Positions 32,711 through 44,800 of a DNA stretch of 64,000 nt are shown in pieces; position 1 is the stretch's first letter; every line of letters begins with the position of its first letter. The notes under the pieces are model-generated. The model did no database searches. It was not told the DNA's origin and was given only the letters and a program-made list of their open reading frames with translations. Both the position numbers and the translations under genes were made by a program. The DNA is from Volvox africanus (lineage: Eukaryota > Chlorophyta > Chlorophyceae > Chlamydomonadales > Volvocaceae). The DNA is taken from contig BSDZ01000035.1 of NCBI GenBank assembly GCA_030268105.1, forward strand, positions 26,001 through 90,000, in the 5' to 3' direction.

Positions 32711-33911
32711 CCTAGCTAGCCAACCCGATTTCGTTGTAGCTGCTAGAGCGCCGGATAGAGGTCTTGAGACTGTTGGCGCGCGGGCCACTCAAGAGCCCCT
32801 TTTCCTTCAGACCCCTGCTCACTTAATTGTGCCGCATTCAGCAGTGAACACGAATATGGACAACACTGCTGGACCAAGGGTTCTGCCATTACCTCAAGCT
32901 CGAGGGCATGATGACATCCCTGAGGTGATGAGATTGTCGATTCCCGTTCCTAGGCTCAATATTTCGCTGACCGACAAGACACCAGGGCATAGCATAGCCG
33001 ATGCAACTCGTGCGTACGTGCGTGACGCTAAAAAGTACCTCCAAGCTGTTCATGGTGGCGATAATGACGGTATCAGGTGTCTCTTCGTTGGTAACACCCT
33101 CGAGGGCGCAGCGAAGGACTGGTATCGCAATTGGACCAACGCCCGAGGCAGCTATACTTTTGACGAGTTGGTCGCCGCTTTGCTCGCACGATTCGCTACT
33201 GAGGTCCAAGCACGCGATGTGGAAGCTCGTAACGTTTTGGCAGCCGGTAGCTACCACATGCGTCGGGATGAAAATGTACCTGCGTACCAGTCACGCTTCG
33301 AAGCACTTGTGACTCCCATTGCTGACCTCACCGAATCTGAGCGTGTCTTTTGGTTTAAGCGAGGCCTAACGAAACTTTTGGCTAAATGGTGCGCCACTGA
33401 CTTGGTTGGAGCGCAGATCAAGTCGTATGACGCGTTGGTCGCTTTTGCTAAGGGCGCGGAGATACAACTTCTTGCCGGCGAGGAAGAAGTCAAGTCTGCC
33501 CCTCGTGCAAATGCCGTGCAAGTGCAGGATCCGCTTGGGGAAGCTGTGGCTCTCGACCAGGACCTCGGCGCGACCCGCCCCACGCCTACTGCCGCGACGC
33601 GACGCAGCAACGGGCAACGCAAGGCGCGCGGGGGCGCTAGCTCGGGTGTCCGTGGTACAGTAGTTGCAGGTCCGAGCTCGGACCCAGCTAGGAACAGGAA
33701 GCGTGGTGGTGCGCCGTCGTCGGCAGCCGCACAGCGTTCCGACCCCAACACGAAGCGTACTCGTACGGACGACACATTTATGCCAAAATGGAATTGCAAT
33801 CGTTCCGAATTCGAGCGTCGAAAATTGGCCAACGTTTGTCTACGGTGTGCGGAAAACCATTCCACGAAGGATTGCCCTCTAATGCCGCCGTTTGTACCTC
33901 AGCCGAAATAG
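32676..33911 (+). CDS. gag: E6 Gag
   Basis: 411 codons, ATG 32676, stop UAG 33909-33911. The Gag core GIRCLFVGNTLEGAAKDWYR and YTFDELVAALLARFATEV lies at about residues 133-180. A basic Ala/Gly/Ser-rich linker follows, then a knuckle CLRCAENHSTKDC at about 388-400 (CX2CX3HX4C, one residue shorter than usual before His). Pol follows in the same frame after the UAG, implying readthrough for Gag-Pol. Intact in this copy. Confidence 0.93.
   Translation: MSAEHDDTPHTSLASQPDFVVAARAPDRGLETVGARATQEPLFLQTPAHLIVPHSAVNTNMDNTAGPRVLPLPQARGHDDIPEVMRLSIPVPRLNISLTDKTPGHSIADATRAYVRDAKKYLQAVHGGDNDGIRCLFVGNTLEGAAKDWYRNWTNARGSYTFDELVAALLARFATEVQARDVEARNVLAAGSYHMRRDENVPAYQSRFEALVTPIADLTESERVFWFKRGLTKLLAKWCATDLVGAQIKSYDALVAFAKGAEIQLLAGEEEVKSAPRANAVQVQDPLGEAVALDQDLGATRPTPTAATRRSNGQRKARGGASSGVRGTVVAGPSSDPARNRKRGGAPSSAAAQRSDPNTKRTRTDDTFMPKWNCNRSEFERRKLANVCLRCAENHSTKDCPLMPPFVPQPK
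33909..33911 (+). promoter_or_regulatory. in-frame gag/pol UAG, candidate readthrough site
   Basis: The context AAA UAG GGG CUU GCC CGG is followed without another stop by pol in the same frame. Equivalent UAGs are at 49229-49231 (E8), 60321-60323 (E10), 44801-44803 (E7, minus) and 20971-20973 (E4, minus). Confidence 0.7.
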
Positions 33912-36900
33912 GGGCTTGCCCGGGTTCCTGTGGAGGGGGCACCACCCGGGATTTCTGAACTAACGCGTGGTCGGTGGTCATCCTTACGGCCAGCCATTAA
34001 GGCATTGTTGCCTTGTGTACTTGGACACATCGAGCGAGTCATTGCACGACGCATCACGCTTGACGGACGCACGGGACTTCTCTGCTTCGACCCGTTGTGT
34101 AATTTGTTTACACCTCGCCGTCCCCTGTCGTCTATCGATCTGTCTAACCACGTGGTTTTGTTCATCCCCTCGTCTCTGCGTGAGATGTCGGAACAGTTGG
34201 CCATATACAGGAGGTGTAGGCGTCAATATCCAGGCACGGCCGCATGTGTATTACTCCCTGCTTTCTATCGGCGCAAGGCAGAGGCATCGTTAAGGGGTAT
34301 GCGGCATGTCCACCGGTTCGAGCCGGGCACCGTTTTGTTTAATGGTGTGGATCGGGAGGGTACGCTGGCTCCGTGGCCATGCCTATCCTACTCGGTTGAC
34401 GTTTGGTACGAAGCTCCTGATGGGGGTGCCGTTGGTTACGGACCCGCCTTAAGTGCACTGACGTTGTCTGCTGGGCAGTCGCTCGTAGATAACCGTGTCC
34501 CTGTGGTTCAGATCGGTTTGAACGGCCGTACTCTGAAGGCACTTGTTGACACCGGTGCCAGCGACGACTTCATCTCTGTCGCAGAGGTGAACGCGCTGGG
34601 GTTGTCCCCAGAGTCGTCTGATTGTCCACAGGTTACCCTTGCTGACGGGGGTAAGCATCCCATCGTGGGCAGGATTACCCTTAGCCTATCGATAGGCCCT
34701 TTGCGTGTTGTGACCCGGCCGTACGTGCTGCAGGGCTTAGCAGAGACTGCACCGTACATAATGGGGTCGTCGACATTACGACAGTACCGCGCGCGCATCG
34801 ACATGGAGACCGCAACCCTGCATATGTGCAAGGGTACTCTGTCGATTAAGGTACCTTTCCTGTCGTTCGAACATGTCACACCAAAGGAGGGCGAAACTGA
34901 GGCGGTGCCTATGGTTAATTTCGCTGTGACCGCAATGGCCGCGCGAATCGAAATAGAGCTAGTCGGGCGTAAGGAGGCCGTCCGTTTGTTACGGAAGGGT
35001 GCCCACGGACTGCTTTTAAGGCCGCGGGTGAGCTGTTGTGTCACCACCGCGCAGATTTCTGCGGATCCTGAGGTTGAGGCCCTACTGTCGCAGTATGAGG
35101 ACGTCTTTAAAGATATCCCTGGCCTACCACCTATGCGTCCTGTTGATCACACAATCCCTCTCATGCCTGGAGCGCAGCCTACGGCCCGGCCAATGTACAG
35201 GTTGAGTCCATTGGAACTGGACGAGGTAAAGCGCCAGGTGACGGATTTGCTCGCGAAGGGTATGATACGCCCCAGCACATCCCCGTATTCTGCACCGATT
35301 TTGTTTGTCGGTAAGAAGGATGGGACCTTGCGCATGTGCATTGATTACCGGGGGTTAAATGCGAATACGGTGAAAAATCGCTACCCTTTGCCACGCGTTG
35401 ACGACCTGTTGGATAAGCTGAAGGGCTCGGCTTATTTTTCCTCAATTGACTTACAACAGGGCTACAATCAGATTCGCATCGCTGCCTCTGATATCCCGAA
35501 AACCGCTTTTCGGACGCCCTTCGGTCACTTTGAGTATACGGTCCTATCGTTTGGTTTGACTAATGCCCCTGCGACGTTTCAGGCGGTTATGGACCGAATG
35601 TTTAGGCCGTTTATCGACAGGTTTGTTGTTTGCTACCTGGATGACATCTTGGTATATTCTAAGACGCGCGAGGAGCACTTGGAGCATCTTCGGCTCGTGC
35701 TCGACGTTATGAGGCGGGAGCAATTGTTTGCTAAACGCGCCAAATGCTTTTGGGGCGCAGCCTCAGGTGGAATATTTGGGCCACATTGTGTCGGCCACCG
35801 GTGTGAAGATGGACCCGCGGAAGGTCGCCGTGGTTCGCGATTGGCCCGCGCCTCAGAACCTCACGGAGCTGCGTAAGTTCCTTGGCTTGACCAATTATTT
35901 CCGAAAGTTCATTGAAAAATATTCCATCATTGCGGCCCCGCTTACTAACTTAACTCGCAAAGGCGTTTTCGTTTCGCTCGAGTCGTGGACGTCGCAATGC
36001 CAGCGGGCATTCGAAGAGCTCAAACGAATCGTTGCCGAAGATGTCACCCTTGCATTCCCTGATTACTCGTTGCCATTTCGTGTTGAGGTAGTGTCTGATG
36101 CCTCAATATTTGGAAGCGGCGCTGTATTGTTACAGGAAGGGCGACCGATCGCCTTCACGAGTAAGAAGTTTTCTGGTGCGGAGATTCGCTACACCACCGG
36201 GGAACAGGAGCTTCTGGCCGTGCTGCATGCTTTAAAGGAATGGCGCTGTTACCTCGAGGGACGCCCGTTTACTTTAAAGACTGACCACAAGCCCCTAACG
36301 TTTTTGCAAAGCGTTCCGACGTTGAACCGCCGTCAAGCTAGGTGGATGGAATATCTAGCTAGGTTCAACTGCACCTGGGAGTATATTTCTGGTAAATTGA
36401 ATATTGCCGATGCTCTCAGTCGACATCCGTCGCTACACGCTGCAATTTTGGCAGCGCCCGTCGTGCGGCCGCGTAGCGAGGAGGTACCGATCGCGACGGA
36501 CCTCGCGGAGCGGTTGAAGGTTGCCTACAGCGCAGACGCCTGGTTCGCGGACCCGGCTAATGCAGAAAACCTTCGCAAGCAGAATGGCCTTTGGCTACGG
36601 ACGGAGGGTGCAGCTACGCAAATCGTTGTTCCGAACGATGACGCGCTACGCTACGACATCCTTGCGCGGTTCCACGAGGACCCGTTAGCAGGACACCCTG
36701 GTAGCAAGCGATTGATCGACTTGGTGCAACGTTCCTTTTGGTGGCCTCGTTTGGCTAAGGATGCGGCGAACTTCGTCCAGACATGCAGTCTGTGCCAGCG
36801 CAATAAGGCTTTGTCCGGTAAGGGCCATTGGTTGTTGCAACCGTTGCCTGTCCCGGATGCGCCTTGGGAAAGTGTTTCCATGGACTTCGTAGTCGCGCTG

Positions 36901-37974
36901 CCCAAAACTGAGGGGGGATACGATGCGGTGTTCGTAATGGTCGATCGTCTCACTAAGATGGTTCACCTAGCACCATGCACATCATCCTGCACGGCTGAGC
37001 AAACTGCACGTTTGTTTTTCGATAATGTGGTTCGGTTACACGGGATTCCCAAAAATGTGATCTCGGACCGCGGTGGACAGTTCACGTCTAAGTTTTGGGA
37101 AGCGCTCTGCAAACTAGTTGGCATGCGCGTCAACCTGAGCACGGCGTATCACCCGCAGACTGATGGTCAAACCGAACGCATAAACCACACGTTGGGTGAT
37201 ATGTTGCGCAATTATGCTGGTCGCACACCACTCGTTTGGGATACGTATTTGACTGCGGCAGAATTCGCGCTTAACAATGCTGTTAACCACTCTACAGGCA
37301 AAAGTCCGTTCTTTCTTAACTACGGATTTCATCCCGCGCTACCCGTGTGGCGTGAGTTGGAAGTGAACGTGCCTGCTGCTAAACGTTTTGCCAAGTCTTT
37401 TATGTCCCGAATCACAGACGCGAAGTCGTGTTTGGACGCGGCGCAGCAACGAACGACGGAATACTACAACAAATCCAAGCAGGATGTGACGTTTTCGGAG
37501 GGGCAACTCGTGTTGCTAAGCACCAAGAACTTGCGTTCCTTGGCCGACGGATCCCGAAAACTCTTACCCCGCTGGATTGGTCCGTACCCTGTCGTGCGCA
37601 TGGTTGGGAATGTGGCTGTGCAGCTTGCATTGCCCGCTGATATGACCATTCACCCCACGTTTCACGTATCGCTTGTTCGTCCGTATCGTAGTACGGAACC
37701 CGTCCCTGAGCCTGCTAACGCCCCCGCAGCGATCGAACCAGTTCCCGAGACCTGGATCGCTGGTAAACAGAAGTTTTACGATGTGGAGCGGGTGTTAGAT
37801 TATCGCGCGCGTTGTGTGGGCCGACACCGACGTAAGCGAACAGTACACGAGTACTTGGTTAAGTGGACAGGGTATACCGACGAGCACAACTCATGGGAAC
37901 CGGCACGCAACTTCTCACAGGACATGAAACCCCTGCTCAAAGAAGCCCGCAAACGTGCCACGCAAGCCCAATGA
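33912..37974 (+). pseudogene. pol: E6 Pol, one frameshift
   Basis: Same frame as gag after the UAG. In order: an N-terminal domain of about 130 residues resembling the methyltransferase-like domain of E9 but with FIPS where NPPY is expected; protease with [11 protein letters not shown] (about 207 residues in); RT with [11 protein letters not shown]; RNase H (VVSDASIFGSGAVL, TDHKPLTF); integrase HPGSKRL...CSLCQ, SMDFVVALP, SDRGGQFTS, TDGQTERIN; and chromodomain VHEYLVKWTGYTDEHNSWEP. A GGGG at about 35752, where E8 has GGG, shifts the frame inside RT after AKCFW. Otherwise it is open to TGA 37972-37974. Confidence 0.93.
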
Positions 37975-38015
37975 CCCCTGCAGTCGATGCTGTATGATGC
38001 AGCGAGGACGCTGCA

Positions 38016-38032
38016 TACGGGAGGGGGGATAA
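38016..38032 (+). promoter_or_regulatory. E6 polypurine tract
   Basis: ACGGGAGGGGGGATAA immediately before the 3' LTR. Preceded by a hairpin-like GCAGCGAGGACGCTGC (37999-38014). Confidence 0.85.
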
Positions 38033-38033
38033 T

Positions 38034-38857
38034 TGTTGTGCTACGGTTCATTTCCCGCCGACGCGTAGGTCGACGCGATCCTACGAGGCGAAGTGCTTTT
38101 GTGATGAACGCATTGCATATGAATGAATCTGCATGATATAAATGTATTCGTGTACATTTATATATGCATTTGGCATGTTGTCATTATCCATCGCGACATC
38201 GCATCATGGCAAATCCGCCTAGCATGCATGAAAGCCCGAAGCATGGAAGTGCGCATTATGCTCATGCTACGAAACAATAAGTAATATTATCTGATATAAT
38301 ATTACTTCATTACAGCACACGTTGAGAGCGCCGCACTCGTCGCGATGCATGCCCTGCAACCGGATATCGTTATCCGGACCCTTGCATCATGCGAATGCCG
38401 GAAAGGCTTATACGTTGTTACGAGTAGACATCGCCCATACGCAGTAGGGTTGTCACATCTAGGATCGGCCTCCTAATGTGAATCGTACGGCACTGCGATG
38501 CTGCGAGTATAACAGATGCGAGGACGGCTAAGCAAGATAAGACATTCGATACCGGAGAACACTTGTGTGTTCTACATTACTATTACTATACGATATTCTA
38601 CTTAGCCCGAGCTAAGCCTGAACTTCGCTAATCACCGCCGCGTGATGATTGCTTGCTTCCGGCGCTGACGGCGATTTCGTCCATTGCATCATTCCGATCT
38701 GTAAGACAGTAAGTTATATCTCTCTTCGTCTTGAAGTCTTCCGCTGTCTTTGTTTGCTCTCTCTTGCCTTGCTGTACTTGCAAGTGCTCGCGCATCGGTG
38801 TCGATAGTCTCCAGACGTGCAGATACTTATGAGCAAACGCGAACGAGAGGTACAACA
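38034..38857 (+). repeat. 3' LTR of E6
   Basis: 824 bp, TGTTGTGCTACGG to GAGAGGTACAACA, followed by duplicated TTGGT. Confidence 0.95.
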
Positions 38858-39179
38858 TTGGTCCCTGTAGTCCGCGCAATCAAAGCCTCCGGCTGATTAG
38901 AACGCAAGTTGTAACCAGAAGCTATCGCAAGCTGTGCCGGACCACTAGTTTCACCTGCAACTCAGAGCAAAGGCTCACACCACAATTGCAGTAAACTACA
39001 AAGGTATAAAAACAATCACAATTAGGAAGCAACAGTGTCTAATACAGTGTGGACAAGTTCTTCGGCGATAATGTCTAGTGGGCTACGTCGCCCATCGTCG
39101 ACAGTCCTCCTAGAAAGAACTTAATTCCGATCGAGCATCATTAGACAGTCAGGCAACGAACCTGTCTCGATACCAAATT
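38858..39179 (-). pseudogene. E5 leader with degraded ORF0
   Basis: Continuation of E5 beyond E6. Minus strand, exon 1 homologue 39025-39100 reads SPLDIIAEELVHTVLDTVAS. The donor GT has changed to TA. The exon 2 homologue starts at 38954 after GAGTTGCAG and resumes at 31385 with QLSTYLPYLLEACKSTFG. E6 is inserted exactly in this exon. The primer site CTGTCTCGATACCA (plus strand) adjoins the LTR at 39180. Confidence 0.7.
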
Positions 39180-39992
39180 TGTTGTATCCTTCCTTCTTCA
39201 ATCATGCACTGAATCTGCACGTCTGGATGTTAGCTAGTGTGCACCAAGCTTATGAACAGCAAGGCGATTCAATGCGAACAAAGTGACAGCGGAAGACTCA
39301 AGAATAAGGAAAGATCCAACTTACAATAGTCTTCGTTTACAAATCGGTAGATGGCCGTCAGACCCCGCGGGCAATGTTCATCACTCGGCTGCAGATGATA
39401 TGCTAGAATAGCTCAGGCCGAATATATATGAGTATATCGTATGTATGCGAATTAGATAGAGTTAAGTACACGAGTACTTAGTCCAAAGTAGCGTGAGCCG
39501 ACTTCGGTCTCTAGGCGGCCGTCCTCGCACCTATCACGTCGCGATACCGATGCACAGTACAGGTCTCACTGGATTCCAATCTCAAGTGTGAGTACCTTTG
39601 TAGCACTGTTCTAAATATCGTGTCATCCGTGATATTATTGAATGCAACGCATGCAATATGCGAAGGTCCGAATATCGATATTCGGTTGCCGACCCAACCA
39701 TCGCAATCGTCACCTTCTCGCATACGCGTATGGTTTATGACGTAAATTAGGTAATAATATTTTAAGTATTATTACGTGATATAAAATGCCAATGGATAGA
39801 TCGCGCATTAATTATCAGCCTCGAGTCAAACATGTTGACCGACAGCGCGATGTCGTAGATGATAATGCGACATGCCTGATTAGCTAGATATACTCGAGTA
39901 TATCATGCTAATATGATTATATCATGCTTCATAATGTTTGAATGCATTGCAGCCTATTTCGGTGCAACCGGTGATCAAACCGGCGCACAACA
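39180..39992 (-). repeat. LTR shared by E5 (5') and E7 (3')
   Basis: 813 bp. The low-coordinate side has the E5 primer site and leader. The high-coordinate side has the purine tract and pol end of E7. Hairpins: TAAGTAC-acga-GTACTTA (39463-39480) and CCGAATATCGATATTCGG (39668-39685). Confidence 0.92.
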
Positions 39993-40051
39993 ACTATCCC
40001 CCCTCCCGTATGCAGCGTCCTCACTGCATCGGACAGCATCGACTGCAGAGA

Positions 40052-41848
40052 TCATTGGGTCTGCGTGGCACGTAGGCGAGCTTCCTCCAATAGGGGCTTC
40101 ATTTCCGGCGAGAAGTTACACATCGGTTCCCACGAATTATGCTCGCTAGGATAGCCAGTCCACTTGACTAGATACTCGTGCACCTTCCGCTTTCGTCGTT
40201 GTCGACCTATACAACGAACCCGATAATCCAATATTCGCTCCACATCATACACTTTTTGCTTGCCTGCGATCCAGGTCTTGGGACCGGGGTCCATTACTGC
40301 AGGGGCATCGGTGTCGTTTGTAACGGGCGTCATGCCGTGATAAGGGTGGATGAGGGAAATATGAAATGTGGGATGGATATTCATGTCAGAGGGTAGGGAT
40401 AGCTCCACAGCTACGTTCCCTACCATGCGAACAATGGGATATGGCCCAATCCAGCGAGGTAACAATTTGCGGGAACCGTCGGCGAGCGAACGCAAGTTCT
40501 TAGTGCTCAATAATACCATTTGTCCCACCGAAAATGTTACATCTCGTTTGGATTTATTATAATAGTCCGTCGTCCGTTGTTGTGCCGCGTCCAAACATGC
40601 CTTCGCGTCTGTCATGCGGGATAGGAACGACTTGGCAAAGGTTTTAGCCGCTGGGATATTTATCTCCAACTCTCGCCACACGGGTAGCGCAGGATGGAAT
40701 CCATAATTCAGAAAGAGAGGGCTTTGACCTGTAGAACGGTTAACAGCGTTGTTAAGCGCAAATTCTGCCGAAGTCAGAAATGTATCCCAAACAGAGGGTG
40801 TGCGTCCCACAAAATTCCTCCACATATCGCCCAGCGTGCGATTTGTGCGTTCAGTTTGCCCATCGGATTGTGGATGATATGCTGTGCTCAAATGAACGCG
40901 CATACCGACAAGTTGACATGGCGCTTCCCAAAACTTAGACGTGAATTGACCGCCGCGATCGGATATCACAATTTTAGGAACGCCATGCAATCGGACCACG
41001 TTATCGAAAAATAATCGTGCTGTTTGCTCAGCGGTGCAAGACGAGGTGCAGGGGGCTAAGTGAACCATCTTGGTCAAGTGATCAACCATTACAAACACCG
41101 AGTCGTATCCCCCCTCAGTTTTGGGCAGCGTGACTATGAAGTCCATTGAAACACTTTCCCAAGGGGCATCTGGTATAGGTAAAGGTTGTAATAAACCCTG
41201 GCCCTTACCGGATAGTGCTTTATTGCGCTGACATAAACTGCACCTTTGCACGAAGTTTTCCGCATCCTTCACCACGCGCGGCCACCAGAACGAGCGTCGT
41301 ACAAGCTCTGCCATTCGCGTACTTCCAGGATGTCCTGCTAACGGGTCCTCGTGGAACTGTGCAAGAATATCGTAGCGCAAAGCGTCGTTGTTCGGCACGA
41401 CGATTTGTGTCATCGAGCCATCTTTCCGTAGCCACAAATCGTTGTGCTTGTGCAAATGTTCCACATTACTTGGTGAAGCAAACCATGGATCGGCCTGATA
41501 CGCCATCTTGAGTCGTTGCACGAGATCCGCTGCTATCGGCACCTCCTGACTGCGCGAACGAGTAACCGGTGCTGCCAAAATCGCAGCATGCAATGATGGA
41601 TGTCGACTGAGGGCGTCAGCAATATTAATTCTGCCGGCGATATACTCCCACGTACAGTCGAAACAAGATAGATATTTCATCCAACGGGCTTGTCGTCGGT
41701 TAAGCGTGGGGACACTCTGCAAGAATGTCAACGGTTTGTGGTCAGTCTTCAGCGTAAAAGGGCGGCCTTCGAGGTAACAGCGCCACTCCTTCAAAGCATG
41801 TAGAGCTGCCAACAGCTCCTGCTCTCCGGTTGTATATCGGGTCTCCGC
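40052..41848 (-). pseudogene. pol: E7 pol C-terminal part (RNase H, integrase, chromodomain)
   Basis: Open on the minus strand from the solo LTR to [51 protein letters not shown] with CSLCQ, VSMDFIVTLP, SDRGGQFTS, TDGQTERTN and VHEYLVKWTGYPSEHNSWEP. The integrase catalytic D, D and E are all present. The frame is intact here, but the gene is broken upstream by the LTR at 41849. Confidence 0.92.
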
Positions 41849-42682
41849 TGTTGTACCTCTCCTTTGTGTTTGCTCATAAGTATCTGCGCGTCTGAAGACT
41901 TTCGACACCGATGCGCGAGCACTTGCAAGTACAGCAAGGCAAGCGCGAGCAAACAGAGACAGCGGAAGACTTCAAGACAAGAAGAGATATAACTTACAGT
42001 CTTACAGATCGAAGCGATGCAATGGACGAAATCGCTGTCAGCGCCGGAAGCAAGCAATCATCACACGGCGGTGATAAGCGAAGTTCAGGCTTAGCTCGGG
42101 CTAAGTAGAATAGCGTATAGCAATAGTAATATTGAACACACGAGTGTTCTCCGGTATCGAATGTCTTGTCTTACTTAGCCGTCCTCGCATCTGTTATACT
42201 CGCAGTATCACGATGCCGTACAATTCACACTAGGAGGCCAATCCTAAGTGTGACAACCCTACTGCGTATAGGCGATGTCCATGTATAACAACGTATAAGC
42301 CTTTCTGGCATTCGCATGATGCAAGGGTCCGAATAATGATATTCGGTTGCAGGGCAAGTATTGCGATGAGTGCGGTGCTCTCAACGTGTGCTGTAATGAA
42401 GTAATATTATATCAAACAATATTACTTATCGTTTCGTAGCACGAGCATAATGCACCTCTTGATCGTTCGGGATCTTATGCATGTTAGGCGGATTTGCCAT
42501 GATGCAATGTCGCGATGGATAATGGTGACATGCCAAATGCATATATAAATGTATACGAATACATTTATATTATTCAAGTTCATTCATATGCATTGATCGT
42601 TCATGTGTTCATCAAAATAGCACTTTGCCTCGTAGCGTCGCATCGACCTACACATCGGCGGAAAACGAACCGTGGCACAACA
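41849..42682 (-). repeat. solo LTR (E8 5'-type) with target duplication TCCGC
   Basis: 834 bp, TGTTGTACCTCTC to GGCACAACA. Flanked by TCCGC at 41844-41848 and 42683-42687. It splits the RNase H codons of E7. Confidence 0.94.
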
Positions 42683-44800
42683 TCCGCACCCGAGAACTTC
42701 TTACTCGTGAAGGTGATCGGTCATCCTTCCTGCAACAATACAGCGCCGCTTCCATGCAAGGAAGCATCCAATACAACTTCAACACGGAATGGCAACAAGT
42801 AATCAGGGAAAGAGAGGGTAACGTCATCGGCGACGATTCGCTTGAGCTCTTTGAATGCCCGCTGACACGCGGGTGTCCAGGCTTCGAGGGAAGCGAAACC
42901 TCCTTTCTTCGTCAAATTCGTAAGCGGGGCCGCAATAATGGAGTATGTATTAATAAACTTACGGAAGTAGTTGGTCAAACCCAATAACTGGTCTAGTTCG
43001 GTGAGGTTCTGTGGCGCAGGCCACTCGTGAACCACAGCTACTTTCCGTGGGTCCATCCTTATCCCAGTGGCTGATACGATGTGGCCCAAATACTCCACTT
43101 GAGGCTGCGCCCAAAAACACTTGGCGTGTTTAGCAAACAATTGCTCCCGCTTCATCACCTCAAGCACGAGCTTGAGATGCTTCAGTTGCTCCTCGCACGT
43201 CTTGGAATATATTAAAATATCATCCAAATAACAAACGACGAACCTGTCGATATACGGTCTGAACATGCGATCCATCACTGCTTGAAATGTGGCGGGCACA
43301 TTAGTAAGTCCAAACGACAAGACCATGTACTCAAAGTGACCAAAGGGGGTCCGGAAAGCGGTTTTCGGAATATCAGAGGCAGCAATGCGTATCTGATTAT
43401 ACCCTTGTTGAAGGTCAATCGAGGAAAAATAAGCTGAGCCTTTCAGCTTATCGAGCAGGTCATTGACGCGTGGCAAAGGGTAGCGATTTTTAATCGTAGT
43501 CGCATTCAAGCCCAGATAATTAATGCACATGCGCAACGTCCCATCCTTCTTACCGACAAACAATATCGGTTCAGAATATGACGATGTGCTGGGCCGAATC
43601 ATACCCTTTGCGAGCAGATCCCCCACTTGCCGGTTCACTTCATCTAGCTCCAACGGGCTTAACCTGTACATAGGTCGTGAAACGGGTTGTGCTCGAGCAC
43701 AAGAGGGATCGTATGGTCAACAGGTCGCATAGGTGGGAGCCCTGGGATGTCACCAAAGACATCAGCATATTTAGGCAGGAGGGCTTCGACCTCAAGATCC
43801 TTCACGGTGGACTGCGCGGTGGTAGCATTCGATTGCACCCGTGGCCTCACAGCAACACATGGGCGCCTTTCCGTATCATCTGATCGGTTTCTTTGCGCCC
43901 AATTAGCTTGGGTTCTTTATTTCCACTGACGATCGCCGCCAAAGCGAAATTAACCTCAGGCTCCGCAACAGTTCCGCCCTCCTCCGGTGTGACATCTTGG
44001 TACGACAGGAAAGGTACCTTAGTCGATAGGTTCCCTTTGCACAAACTAAGTGTGGTGGACTCCATATCGATGCGCGCGCGGTACTGTCGTAATGTCGCGG
44101 CACCCAAAATGTACTGTGCCATCTCCGAGACCTTGTAGCACATACGGCTGGGCCCTAACATGCAGAGGGCCTATCGATAGGCTCAGGGTGATCCTGCCCA
44201 CGATGGGATGCTTACCTCCATCAGCGAGGGTAACCTGTGCACAATCAGACGACTGAGGGGTCAACCCCAAAGCATTCACCTCCTTTGCCGAGATGAAGTC
44301 GTCGCTGGCGCCGGTATCCACGAGCGCCTTCATCAGTCGACCTCTGAGGCCGATTTCGATAATAGGGACACGATTCCCTGTCGGAGTCGACTCTGTGGAA
44401 AGCAAAAGTGATCCTATAGCAGGCTCGAACCTGGTAGGACTCAAAAGAGGGGCCCCATTAATACGCAAGCCGCAGTGTCCGAATTTTGACGGCGGTACCT
44501 CTTATACCTGGTGAGCTGCTCGCACAGCTCACAGGAAGATGAAGGGATAAATAGGGTAACGTGGCCGGCAAAATCGAGGGAAGAAAGAGGGCAGCGCGGT
44601 GCAAATAAATTACACAGCGGGTCAAAGTGGTTTAGTCCCGTGTGCCCGTCGAGCGAAAAACGTCGTCCGATAACGTGCTCTATTTGTCAAAAGACGGAAG
44701 GTAAAAGAGCCTTTACAGCTGGACGCAACGACGGCCAGCGGCCACGTTCACTTTCTTCAATCCCGGGAGAAGTCCCTTCCTCCACATCCCGGGCAACTTC
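42683..44800 (-). pseudogene. pol: E7 pol N-terminal part (methyltransferase-like, protease, RT)
   Basis: RT at 43671-42721: [41 protein letters not shown]. Protease with [11 protein letters not shown] near 44310. N-terminal domain PLCNLFAPRCPLSSLDFAG, frame broken by a TGA near 44693 and a deletion near 44455. Between protease and RT a one-base loss relative to E6 changes frame (LVLEHNPFHDLCTG then stop). Confidence 0.88.

Larger units (their letters stand above)
31386..38857 (+). mobile_element. E6: complete Ty3/gypsy chromovirus, plus strand
   Basis: 7472 bp with two 824-bp LTRs differing at about six positions by eye and the target duplication TTGGT (31381-31385, 38858-38862). Primer site, spliced leader ORF, gag, UAG, pol and purine tract are all present. 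It lies inside the leader ORF of E5. Gag is intact and pol has a single one-base gain, so the insertion is recent. Confidence 0.96.
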
